The translations under genes and the position numbers were made by a program. Positions 30,452 to 43,000 of a DNA stretch of 64,000 nt are shown piece after piece. Source of the DNA: Paramacrobiotus metropolitanus (lineage: Eukaryota > Tardigrada > Eutardigrada > Parachela > Macrobiotidae); assembly GCF_019649055.1 (NCBI RefSeq), contig NW_026570261.1, positions 186,001 through 250,000 of the forward strand. Direction: 5' to 3'. The notes beneath the pieces were generated by a model. The model was not told the origin of the DNA. It saw nothing but the letters and a program-made list of their open reading frames with translations, and made no database searches. The first letter of the stretch is position 1. Every line of letters begins with the position of its first letter.

Positions 30452-33400
30452 ATGAGCGATTCCGAGAAGAGCAGCGCGGGTGAAAAGCCCAAACCCACCA
30501 AGAAGCCCGTCTCCGACGGCGAGGACGATGACGGATCTCCGAAGAAGAAGGCCGCGGTATCGGCGGACGCTGTGACGGCTGGCGAACAGCAGTCGCTGCT
30601 GCAGCAGGCCTCCGCAGGGGTGGTGGGCGGGGCGAGTAAGTACGTGCCGCCGCAAATGCGCCAGATGCAGCAGCTGCCCCTGCAGCAGGTTCTCGGGGCA
30701 TTCCATTCACTAGGGGGCTTTACCCGCCAGTTCTCCACTGAAGCGGCGACCGATGCCTCTGCCACGGTGTCGCTGGCCACTCTGACGGCGTCCCAAAAGC
30801 TACAGCCGACACGTCAACAGCAGCAGCATCAGTCCGCCGGGGTGGTGGACGGGGCGAATACGTATGTTCCGCCGCCCATGCGCCGGATGCAGCAGGGTTT
30901 CGGGGCCTTCCCGCGCCTGGGGGGCTATGCCGCCGACGGGTATGGGGCGGGGCAGGCCGTCGCAGGTGCTGTAATTCCGGGGATGATGGAGGGCGCCGCG
31001 CCGGTGACGATGTTCTATCCCGGGATGCAGGTTGGTGGATTTTTGCATTTTTTTTATTGCAATTTTTGTTCGGGAATTATTTATTTTTTCCTGGTCAAGC
31101 CGAAAAGCTAACAATAATTTTGCGTACAGTATTCAGAAATTTAACTAAAACACCTAACCCGTGATGCTGGATTTATTTTATTGGAACTGATTTTTCCTGC
31201 TTCGTGTTCAAATTGAAAGTTTTATCTTTTATTGTGACTTGTAAATGCTGTTTAAAATATTTTACCGAGTAACTTATTTTTACCTTATAAATGAAAATTT
31301 TCTAAATTTACGAATATCGGGCCTGTAACTTTTGCAAAGTCGATGCAGCAAGTGGGACTGCGGGAGGGAAACTAATTTTTGGAATAGTGATTTGTAATAT
31401 GAGTAGCATATTTTCTTGGCGCTGTGACTTGTGATATAATTCTGCGAAGAGTTTTTTAGGAATTTATAGGAATTGAAATCTGTCGAAATGACAGAGGATA
31501 AAACGTGGCAGTGGCACCTGCCACTGGCAACTGCAACAGACCATGGCATCTGCCATTGACAATGGCATCAGCCATTATGCGTTGCGGCAGCCAATAAATC
31601 CTGGCAAATGTCAGTAATGCGAAAGCAGATAATTCTGCCGCGCGATGATCAGTTCTACGGAAAGAATCTGTTCCGTAGAACTGATCATCGCGCGGCAGAA
31701 TTATCTGCTATCGCATTTCTGGCATTTGCCAGGCTATATTGGTTTAAAAGGAACATATTCTTTCCGTAGAACTGTTCATTGCGCGGCAGAATTATCTGCT
31801 TTTGCATTTCTGGCATTTCCGAGGTTCTATTGATTTAAAAATCAATAAAACCTCGGAAATGCCAGAAATGCGGTAGCAGATAATTCTGCCGCGCAATGAT
31901 CAGTTCTACGGAAAGAAACTGCTAATTTTAAGCCATTAAATCTTGGAAATGCCAGAAATGCGGAATCAGATAATTCTGCCGCGCAATGATCAGTTCTACG
32001 GAGAAAATCTGCTGATTTTGAACCAATAAAGCCTGGCAAATGCCAGAAATGCGGAATCAGATAATTCTGCCGCGCGATGATCAGTTCTACGGAAAGATCT
32101 GTTAATTTTAAACCAATATAGCCTGGCAAATGCCAGAAATGCGAAAGCAGATAATTCTGCCGCGCGATGATCAGTTCTACGGAGCAAATCTGTAAATTTT
32201 ATAACCAAGGAGTGAGGATACATGACACTTGTAAGTTGCAACGGCCCATCGGCGGCCGTTGTTATTGTAAATAAATCTAATGAATATAAGAAAAAATTTG
32301 AAAGCAGAAGAAATACGAAACCACAAGCAGTTTAATACTTTGACCAACCTGACTGGCATGACCGCATGAGCCGCATGACATCAACTGGGCTTAATGACAC
32401 TTGGCACACCGTAAGCAGGAGAGCAATATAAGAAACCAAAAACACAGAAAACAAAGAAAGGAAGTTAACAAAAAGTAACGTAAGACTGAAATACGAGAAC
32501 CCAAAAAATCTTTAAAAAACAAAAAACCATAAGAAAACAAAACATACCAAACATGAGAAACAAATCTCAGAAATCTTAATAAAAAACAAGAAAAAATAAG
32601 AAAACTAAGAACCATTAGTCTAAGAAACTTTTATGTACGATGGCCAAAATGTCTAGTGGTCCAAATCGCAAGTGGTCGAAGTGGTTGTACACACTTTACG
32701 TGATTACGAGTACGTCTAATCTCTGGACACCTCAGAGACAGCGCCTCCCAAAATATTGAGCGATACAGCTACAAATAATATATGGATGCAAGTCGCTCCG
32801 CTAGGTTTTTTTAGCGGGTTCAAACGCTAACTAGCACTTGGATGCATCTGACGGAAGCAGGTCACTCTTGCGTTATTGTTAGTTAAGTGGTTTTGACGAA
32901 TCTTTACGGCTGTGAAAATACAAGGTTGTCCCGTAATTTTCATTGCAAAAGCAATGTAAGATAAGCAGATACGGTGATTGACGCGAAATTATGCCAAGAG
33001 CGACTTCCACTTGCACTTTGTCTTAGACATTAACAAATTCACTCCTCTGAAGATTAAGATAAGTGTACAGCCGAACTAGCTGGGCAAGAGCCCAGGCGGT
33101 GGAACACGCTGGAACAGGAAAGGACTCCGTGGTCTACCCTCTTGTGTGAGACGTCATTTGCCGCGATACGATGTGCGACACATGCTTGGAAGCTACATCT
33201 CGATCTGCTGGAGCCGCCGCCTTACAGGCTATACACGGAAAAGAAGGCGAAATATCGCTCCATTCTAGATCTGTGCCATTTTGTTCCTCTGGCGTGCGAG
33301 TCTTTGGCCTATGGTGTAAGGGCCTATTATTTTGTTCAAAAACATTAGTAATAGGTTGTTTGAACGAACGGGCGAATCCTGCTCTTAGGCTTAGAGATCT

Positions 33401-36400
33401 GGCGAAGGAACGCGCAGCTCGTTTTGGCCACGGTTCCCTCACGTGCGAATTGGGACCGCTTTTCATTTACATTTGTTGACTCTTTTGTAGCGACGCTGTT
33501 CATTGTACTTAAGCTGAATAAAGTGCATTATACCAGTGTAAAGGAATAAATTAATATTTCATAATTTATGTCGATTGTCGATAAATTTAGATTGGTATTT
33601 CCCATGTATTAGCCATGAAATTAACAGATTCTCTCTGCAGAACTTGTCACTGTGCGGCAAAATGATCTGATTCCACATTTCTGAAATTGGCCAGGTTTTG
33701 TTGCTTGCCAGAACACATAGTGGCACATGCCATTGTCAGTGGCAGTTGCCAATGGCAGGTGCCAGTGCCACTTTTTATCACCTGTCAATTTCGGCAGAAT
33801 CAAAACTCTTAGATAAATTTGCCATTATTAAACCTGAGAACTGTACTACAGCGATTGAATAAGATGGAAGCAAGTCAGTTATCTTAAATCGATTTCTAAT
33901 TTAATTAACTGCTTTGATATATTTCTTACATTTTTTTCCCTAAGGCAGTTCGTGTGGTCTTTCAAAAAGCTGTTGTGTGGAAGAAATTACAGTACTTGTC
34001 TGATTTGTCTCTTCTTAACGTATGCCCTCCGCTGGGCTTGGAAAAACTTCAGAGAAAAATGCATATGCCCGAATATTAATAAAATTAATTCGCTTTCTCA
34101 TTCTGCGGCGGCGGAACTGCTCTCTTCTTTCTGTCTGCACACTTCGGGATGAATAATTAAAAATTAATATTTTTACTGAACTGGATTTGCATTTTGACGC
34201 CAGAAAACTTGGTTGATTAGGAATAAGGGCGTGTAGCATGGGAGAATAGTCAGAACACACAAGCCATTGTTACGGGCATCGATTTGTCGTATTTGTACTT
34301 ACGGTTTTACGATCGGCTTGTGATCGTCTCATATTCATATTGGAGCCTGTGATCGTCTCATATTCGGTTGTCTCATCGCGCGTTGCCGTGAGTTCCGTTC
34401 CGTAATGCAAAATAACTTCAAATTAACGTAAGCGAGTAATCTCGTTGAATTACCATGCCGGTAACGGCGGTAAGGTACCTCGGCGCGTGTACAACGGGAG
34501 AACAATCGATTTCTTGTGCGGTAATTTGGTTTTACAAACGGCGTGACAGTACTGCACACTACTGTCACAGAGCGTACTGTACGCTTGGAAGAAGGGGATT
34601 TTAAGAATAGATACCGGGCATCTGTCCGCTGTGCTGTTGAGTGGCGCGCGGAGAGGGGAAGTGCTTATTGTGCTGTGCAATTTTGTAACTTAGAATCCAG
34701 AAGCGCCGTAGCGGGGCCGATTTCCTGGGAAAAGATTTTGAGGAGATAGTTTTTATTTCTTCGAAATGGTGAAAGTAGATCGGTTTCGGTGTGCGGAATA
34801 ATAATAATCCTGTATAGCCGTTAAGCGCGTTTAAAAATTGGAGCGGATCAGGTGTGAAATTAACATTGAAAACTTTAAATGGTTATTTTGAAAAACAAGA
34901 AAATTTTTACGAACTATGCTGAATTTATAAAGGCTATATTTTATAAAATTGTTTCTTTATTCAGAAATAAAGCTTGAGATACGTTTTTTTTCTATTTGTA
35001 TGAACCTTTCTGGCGTATTTCTACAAACATAAAAATTTTTAATTCAGCCAGCCAGTGATATTAAATTCGGATAATAATTAGCTTTCCTATTTAAATTTAA
35101 TATTAGCCAGCTTAATTCCCTTCAGTAAGCGAGATATTATTAGAAATATTCTCAGAGTTATTTCTAAAAATTGGCTTTTACATAAAAAAGCAGCGGGAAA
35201 TTTATACGCCGAGTCCACAAAAAAGAGTTTAAGTGTTCGTTTTGTTAATTCTGTTGTGATAATGTATCGACGGAATCAACAGGAAATGCAGCGTCATATA
35301 CACAGGTTTTTGCGTTTGGCAGAACGCCTATCTGGCGCAGGGCATGACCAACCCGCAGCAGGCGTACACCGCGTACACCCAGCCATCCCAAGCCCAAATG
35401 TACCAGCAGCCGCAGCGTCCCGGCGGTGCCGCGGATGCCCAGCACAACCAACAGCGCCATTTCAACAGCGCCGCTACCGCCGCGGGCTGCACGGCTGCCG
35501 GCAGCACCGTCGTCAGGGAAGTAGGCGGCGCCGGCGGATACGGTCAGCAGCTGCATGATGGTGGCTCCAGTGGAAATCAGCTCGAAGGGAGTAATGTGCA
35601 GAAGTTCACTCCGGAAGAGTGGAATTCGCCGCTTCCGCGGGATCACGTTCTGGAAGGGTACATCCGTACATGCGATGATTGCAGGATTTTCCTTGGCGGT
35701 TTTTTCAGTTTTTGTGGATTTGTATGGTTTTTACGTACTTTAAAAACTTTAAAATTCGGTGTTGAAATTATTGCTGTATTCATCTGAATCACTTTTAATT
35801 GTTATTTAAATAAGTAAATTATAATAATGACATCGAAATACACTGAAAAATTATGAACTACGTATTTATTTGTAAAATGGAATTGAACTGCATAAATAAA
35901 AACATTTAATTATTTCGAAAATTACATGAATGACATTGATAAAGACCTTTAAATCAAAATTAAATTGATGGCCTTTTCGATAATCAGTGCTTATGATTTA
36001 ATTATTATCGTAATGTGCAGATTAATTGTGTTAATGATAACTTGTGCTTTTCTGGAACTGGATGCATGATATTAAGCGAATTAACTGGCTATTCTTGATG
36101 TATGTCTGGAAATCGGCAATGGAATGCATCGTAGTGCACTGGAGTTGATTACGGTATTCCTAATTTTTTGCCGTTGTTCTCTGAATTGGTAACTTATTTA
36201 TGTTTTTTAGAAAATTGTACCGGAAATCGGACATTGACTTCGACAAGTTTAAGGATACTGAAGTGAAAATAAGCGATGTTAATGGACTACCTAATTCGGT
36301 ATAACATCCGTATAATGAGCATTCCTTCCATTTTTGCAACAATAATATTTTTTGTAAAAATAAAATAAAATAAGTAAATATTCCTTATACAAAATTAATA

Positions 36401-39338
36401 ATTTTGGTTTTTTTAAGTGTTTCGCAATTTTTTCTTAATTTTTTTTACGCCAGGGCGACTGGTGTGGCTTGATTTTGTTTTGTTTTGTGTTTGTAGAGTT
36501 ATAGTCGTATCAGTCTGCATGCCATTATCAAGCAAAATATGGAGCTGGCCGGTTACAAAGACAGGTGACAAATTAATCCGGAACTGTTTTCTACGCAGGA
36601 ATTTTTACAGATTTACTTTTGTGCAATTGATTGTAATGCGGCGTTTATTGGTTTCCGTCAGACTGGCACCGGTGCAGTCCTATGCGCGGTCACGATCTGG
36701 TAATCTGTGCGGAAAAAGGTACATTGTATTATTTTTTACGTGTCTTTTCGCTTTCGCTACTCGTGGCTTTAATTGGCGCTTGCGCTACTGATTTATTTTT
36801 AATTGTTTGAAAAATTTAAATTTTTGTCTGCGTTTATTGTACGGATTTCACAGTTATTTAATTGTGTAGCTTGGGGCAAAACTGTGGCTTTTTTGGCTCC
36901 GATTGTATCGCACATGTTGAACGACGGTCCGCCAGAAATTCACATGACGGTAAGTGTTTGCGGTAATTTATTTTAAAAATAATAAAATCTGTAAAAATCG
37001 AAATTTTTAATTTTAAAACAAATATTGGAAAATGTTTATGGCGCACAGAAGCTTTCGGAGATTAACACAGTAACTGTCATGTATTTGTGCCGGACAAAAC
37101 CGTGCGAGTTGAAAAGTGCGAATAAGAGAACAACGCTAGCTCGTGGCACTGCTGTTTTTAGTGTTAAGAGTCAGTAGTCGTCTGTAAAACAATACTAACT
37201 TAAAAATATTTCTGTAACAATAAGCTTTACAGTTTTCTTCCGCGTGTCAACTGAGACATAAGTCAGTAATTATGAATTAAGTAGCGTTGTTTTGTTGTGC
37301 TGTGCCAGCGGGAAAATAAACGGATTCCGACGCCAAAGGTGGTTGTCCTAGCAGCCACCGGCAAACAGGCCGTCCAGATCTACGCTGAAGCCCAAAAGTT
37401 CACGTATCGCACTCGCATTAGCTTGGTTGTCGTCTTTTCCGGCAAGAGAAAAGAGAACCAACACCAGGTGAAAAATCCGAGTTTGCATATGATTTAACAA
37501 TGTTCTTATTCCCGTTAGCGGTTGGTATGCGTGCCCTCTGTACAGTCGGAGTGTATTTCTTTATTTATTCCACAGTCTAGTTGATCACAAATTTGTCACA
37601 GTGATTTAATTTTTCTGGGCGATGTTTCATGTTTGTAACTTAAAAAATTAGCTGATTGATTTTTTATAGTTAAATTTTTTGGTGGATTCTGTTTTTTTCT
37701 TGTGTTTTGTCGACCAGACAGTGACGTTTCCAAACGATGCATAAGTCCCATCTGAATGGTTTGTCTGCTTTTGTGAAATAAAAAATTATGTCCGTAATAA
37801 TCATTTCAATTTCTGGCGCGGTAAATTATTTTGTGAATTGATTTCCTCGGAAATAGATGGAAGAGCTGGAGAAAGGGTGTGACATACTGGTGGCGACGCC
37901 CTGCCGTCTATGTAAATTGCTGACAGAAGGTCACGTGTCGTTGGTCAACTTAGACCATACCGGATATATGGTAGTCGACCAACTGGATTCGATGCTGGCC
38001 AACGATCTGGAGGAAGTGGTGACCAAAATATTGCATCCGCTGTTGCTGCCGCCGCCTGAACTGCTACCGCGCTGCCGAATTCTGTTCGTAACCACAGCGC
38101 CCACCGCCAGAATCAATGCATTCGCGAAGATATACATGCACAAGAATTTCCTTACCGTGCATACCTACTCGGAAAAGCAAGGTAATGCTGATAGGTTTTC
38201 GGTACTTAGACGTTTTCCGTATTCCTGACATTTTCACAATATGGATTCACGTACCGGCGGTACCGCGCAACAGAGACGGTATTCTCTGCGCTGCTGCGTT
38301 TGACTAAAACGTTCAAAAATTAATTACGAGAATTATCTTGCTTGTACATGTACCGGAGAATAATAAAAAACTGAAATATCTTTTCAATGTGGATTGGTTA
38401 ATAAACCAGCTAATCTTTCACGTTAATTTTCACAGAAACGTTTTCTGTGGAATTTCGATTGGGTAAGTCTGGAAGCTTCTACACTGTTTTCTGAAAATGC
38501 ATCGTTGGTATGAAAATGAATATTGTAAATTTTTTTGCAGACGTAAACGGTGTTAAACTGATAGAGGATTTGAACAATGAAAGCACCACGGTGGATTATT
38601 TAAATAAATTTGGTGTAAGTGACCTAATTATGAGTCCATAATTATAACAATACTAATGACATAATACTGTATAAGTAGTAGTACAATAAAATGATAGAAA
38701 TAAAAAAATGTACAGGTAGGTAATAGCTATTAAAGTATTAAGAAAAAATATTAAAAATTTAGTTATGTGTAAGAGTAATATAATTATGATATAGTATACT
38801 TATAGTTTGTATAAAGTATTTGTAGTGTATTGCTAACTATTCGTTTTTTGTATATATTTATTTTGACGTGTGTAGAAGTTTTCAGTTTTTCAGATTATGG
38901 AAGAATTCACACAGAAGGTTTCTCAAATTATGCCCCGCACAAGCAAAGAAAACTTTTTTCCGGCCGCATGGGTGACATTTATGGTGCGCGGCACTCGTGA
39001 CGATCTCGAAGCGTTAAAAACGTAAGTTCACAGCCTATCAAGAAATGCTGCAATTTGCGCGCCAAAATCTTAGCGTAGAGAATGCAGAGTAATTATCGTA
39101 GTGCAGTGGCTGTAGTAATGCTGTTAACTGTTGCCATCATCCCGTATAATATTTTTCTCCGCGGCGAATTTTTTTATTCTTTTCTTTAGCTTTTTGTGCC
39201 CTTTTATTTTGTAGGAAATGTCACAAAAAGTTGAAAAAAAAGGGAATTACGTGGATGCGTAGCACCGTGGTTCCCACAGAATCCGGTCACGCTGATCAGA
39301 CCCATGTGGATGTGGAGATTCCCCGGCAGATGCCGTGA
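30452..39338 (+). CDS. Chimeric SUB1 N-terminus / DDX3-like helicase-derived protein
   Basis: Twelve exons with matching phases: 30452-31030, 35323-35657, 36211-36298, 36497-36564, 36678-36718, 36870-36949, 37309-37467, 37857-38181, 38436-38462, 38541-38614, 38894-39021, 39215-39338 (675 aa). The first 30 or so residues copy SUB1 (MSDSEKSS...PTKKPVSD). Then come two copies of a DDX3-type motif (YVPPQMR, YVPPPMR; the eIF4E-binding site in DDX3), a Gln-rich segment, EEWNSPLPRDHVLE, and RecA domain 1. Motifs are eroded: AEKAWGKT for AQTGSGKT, TPCR for TPGR, DQLD for DEAD, TTA for SAT. No motifs IV-VI are visible, and the C terminus is unlike DDX3. A helicase activity is therefore unlikely; an RNA- or eIF4E-binding role is conceivable. 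The acceptor after 36661 would keep a Q-motif remnant but shift the frame; the one after 36677 keeps it open. Confidence 0.7.
31590..32215. repeat. Repeat array with units in both orientations
   Basis: Seven copies of a unit containing AATTCTGCCGCGCGATGATC and AGTTCTACGGA: plus orientation near 31630, 31885, 31975, 32065 and 32155, inverted near 31690 and 31785. The spacers resemble one another (CCTGGCAAATGCCAGAAATG). Confidence 0.8.
31624..31709. repeat. Perfect 38-bp palindrome, 10-nt loop
   Basis: 31624-31661 is the exact reverse complement of 31672-31709. It is formed by two adjacent inverted copies of the array unit and would make a strong hairpin in DNA or in intron RNA. Confidence 0.85.
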
Positions 39339-40017
39339 AGCCCTTTCCAGCGGATTAGGTTTTAGTGCGTACGTGATTGCCATAAATAGCGAATTTTATT
39401 GCCGTGTTTCACGCGATGTTTGCGGGTGCTTAAACTGTTAGATCGGATGTTTTGCTAAGGAATCTTGAAAGTGTTTGCTGCCAAAGTGTATCAGATTGCT
39501 GCTAGAAATTTTGAGCATTTTTATTTCCGCTTTTGTTTCATGAAATCTCATTCCTACTTTTACGAAATTATACTAGTGGTAAAAAATGATGGCGACTTAA
39601 GTACTATGTTTTAATCCGGTTTTCTGTTTTAACCCGGTTTTCTGTTTTTGCCCGGTTTTGCTATACTGTACATGGTAATTTTTGGACTTGATTAATAGTT
39701 TTGTGTTTTTATTAGCGTTCTGACATAACGCGGAAATGAGATGTTTTGATGTCAGTTGACCGATTAAATTAATCGATATTTATTAAACAACTCACAATTA
39801 ATGAGACTGGAAAGTGGAAAAATTTTTGAGCATTTTTAGAACATACTCGAATCCGATACATCCGTTTAACACTGGACAAATAAATCACGGTTAAAAAATC
39901 ACCGTCTGCCATTTTCACCGCAATAGGAAACAAAAACCGGAAAACTCACGATTTATCACAGATGTGCATTAATATCAAATAAAAACTATTCTTCAACACA
40001 GCTGACACGCGTACAAA
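39339..40017. other. Spacer between convergent 3' ends
   Basis: It lies between the stop of the chimeric gene and the stop of the minus-strand exchanger gene. Only UTR-like AT-rich sequence and a short tandem CGGTTTTCTGTTTT phrase near 39615-39655 are seen. Confidence 0.4.
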
Positions 40018-43000
40018 TCACATGAGAACGCCCAGCGCGGTGGGAATGGCCAGTCCAAGGAAGAGGACGTAGAGAAACAGGAGGATGCCGCCGTAGACGC
40101 GGGCCAGCCGGAAGCGGGCGGCCACGATGTAGATTAATGAAAAAACCAGCGACACCATTAGCGTCCCGGCCGACAGCAGCGACAGCGAGGTGGTCTGCAC
40201 CGGGAAGGGATTCACCGTGCTGGTGGCGAAGCAGAAGGAGGTGCCCACGCCCAGTAATAAATCTGTTAAGTACACCGTTATGCGAATATCTGATTGCATG
40301 CCAGTTAATTTCATTACTTACTTTACAAGGTAACGTTGGGTTACATAAAAAAACTGCTCGAGTATTTTCTCAAATAAAAATAATTTTAAATAATAAAAAC
40401 TAGTTTTTACACGAACTTAATAATCCGAAAAATAATAGCATAACCTAAGGGAAATTACGATCCGTTAGACGGAGCAACTTCTGGATGATTTTCGATTGCC
40501 TGTACAAACACCTGTAGTTATATTTAAAAATACATTTATCGGATAAATATATGAGATAATTATACATATTAAATACATACGGAAATATTTGCACACAAAT
40601 TAAATCACTAACCGCGAAAACGCAAGGAACACGATCAGCTGAACGAAAAAAATACTTTAAATTTTTTTCAAACATGAAATTTTAAATTGAAAAAAAATTA
40701 TGTTTTACAGTTAATAAGTCTAAACGTGAATCAGTGAACCAAAAAAAGTATAACTCAAAGCAAAGTACGATAAATTAAACTGAAGAAATGGTTTGGAAAA
40801 ATTTTTCAAAACAAAAAATAGTTTGATTTGTAAGTGCACTGACCAACTTTATCGAAACGATGCCAAGTAACACGCCCTTGTAGGAAGAATAAAACAATCA
40901 AAAAAATTAATTTCTCACTGATTCACCAGGTCAAAAACATAGTCAATAATTCACAATAACATATATTATCAATTGCATCCCGTATGTCCACAGTCACTGC
41001 ACTACGACCTCGCACAGCCATCAGCAAACGAGTAAGGTACAACACTTTAGCTTATGTATTTGATTTTATTTTTAATGTATATTCCGCCTTTTAATATTTA
41101 CAAAGCAAGTGAAAATAAAGACACATTACGGAGTGTTTAATTCAGTTTAAAAACCGGCGCTTACTCATCATGGGACCAGCGAACACGGCCGATATTCCCA
41201 CCCGTGGCTGGCCGCGGCGGGCCATTCCTGTGTCGGCAATAAAATCTACAAAATCCAATATTTGTACAATTCATCCGCAAATAAATTCTGCCAATCACGA
41301 TTCTCCTTTGCGAAGGGAGCATATTTACTGAAAAACGGGGCTGTGTCCTGCTTACCGGGAATACTGTTACCCCACGCCAGCACCGTCAATCCCAGAATGG
41401 TGGTCTTGACATTCAGCGCGATCCCCACGGTCTGCAGGCAGGCCACGATCTCGTTGGCCGTCAGATACACCCACACGCAGGCCCCGAAGAAGCCCAGGTA
41501 CGCGAACACCTACCCGGAGAAAACGCTTACGGATTGCCCACAACCGGAAAAATAATTCTCATAAATCACCGAAAATATTATTTTTCAAAATTTTTTTAAA
41601 AGACTACACACAAAGGTACAACAATTCAAATACGGAACTAGCTGACAAAATATTCTGCCATCCGCATTTTGTTAAGCACCGATACGATCGGCAGTATTAC
41701 ATGACACTGTACAAAATTAGGAACACCATTAAGGACACTATTATACAGTGCACTATACCCATTGACTGATGTACAAAAAAGGCAAGAAATATACACCCGA
41801 AAAATACCGTAATAAAATTCTGCTGCACTACGGAATTAACGTAACAAATGCTGGAAAATGGTCTTACAATATGATACCAGGGCGGCTCCGTAACATGGGA
41901 TGTGAAGAAGACGAAGGCGGCCACCAGCAGCGCGATCAGCAGCGCCAGCGCCCACGCCGGAAAGACGCCGCTTAAATTGGCATTGCCGCCTAAAGAAAAC
42001 GCTTACTTAAATAAATAACGAATAAAAAACGTCAATCACTAAATAAAACCGCGCAGAAAAATCAAATAAATAAGTAATGTGAAGAAATACAAGTAAATAG
42101 TTAAATACATAACGTGAGAAAATAATCAAATAAAAAAACCCAGGCAGTAAAATTAAATAACTAAACAACCAACATAAAGAAAAATAAATAAATAACGTCG
42201 AAAGCCTAATTAGCTAAATGAAAATTACGCAGAAGAAATAAATTAACTAACTAAATAGAAACCTCATAAGAAAATCAAATTATTAACGTAAAAGTGTAGC
42301 CGAACTGCCAAATCACGCCACCTGGTACGAGCACGACGACGAGCATGGGCAACGTGACACAGTTAATAACGCGCAACACTTTGGACCAGCGCTGCTTGGG
42401 GTCCTCCCGTTGATCCACCACCACCGGCACCGTCAGGTTGAGAATAATTTCAAACGGCACCTAAAACGGTAGGTATGCACATTAATGGCCATCAATGTCC
42501 ACCACTGCAAAATAATCGCCGATTTTATTTATGTGCAAACATTACACGTTGATTCGCTGACAAATACGTAAATTATAATAAAACATAATAAATCGTTACA
42601 GTTTATGCATACTCCGTTCCAACGGAGCCGAAATAAAAGTGCGAAAAAACGAAAACACCATATTTGTTGGGTATTTAAAACACGTCATAATTACGCATTT
42701 ATAATCACTGACAACAAAACGATCTTCCCTAACGCTTTACAGTCACTGCACTACGACCACACACAACCAAAGCACTGTGATTTGCACGGTACTGTGTACG
42801 GTAGCTGGAAATTACTGGGCATAATTTTAAGGGCACTTTAAATCGGAACAAATTTATCCAGTTTAACAAAAAACGTCATGCTGCGCCAATACTAATTTTT
42901 AAAAAACACACACCATCTTCTGCGTAATAAAATTTCACAGCATGGTATAATGAGGAAAAACAACGCACCAACAAATCTTTTCGTCACCGTAAGTCCATCG

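Larger units (their letters stand above)
31480..33800. mobile_element. Foldback-type element in intron 1 of the chimeric gene
   Basis: A roughly 80-bp block at 31482-31570 (GTGGCAGTGGCACC...) recurs in inverted orientation at about 33710-33800. Inside the left arm lies an array of about 90-bp repeats, and a diverged copy of the same repeat sits inverted in the right arm (33625-33700). Long inverted ends built from internal repeats are typical of FB elements (established for Drosophila). The middle, about 32220-33620, contains no transposase that I recognise. Exact ends and target duplication were not resolved. Confidence 0.6.

Noticed and set aside
31590-32215. Regular repeats considered as a CRISPR-like array
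   Set aside because: Units occur in both orientations with similar spacers, in an animal intron; foldback-element arms explain them.
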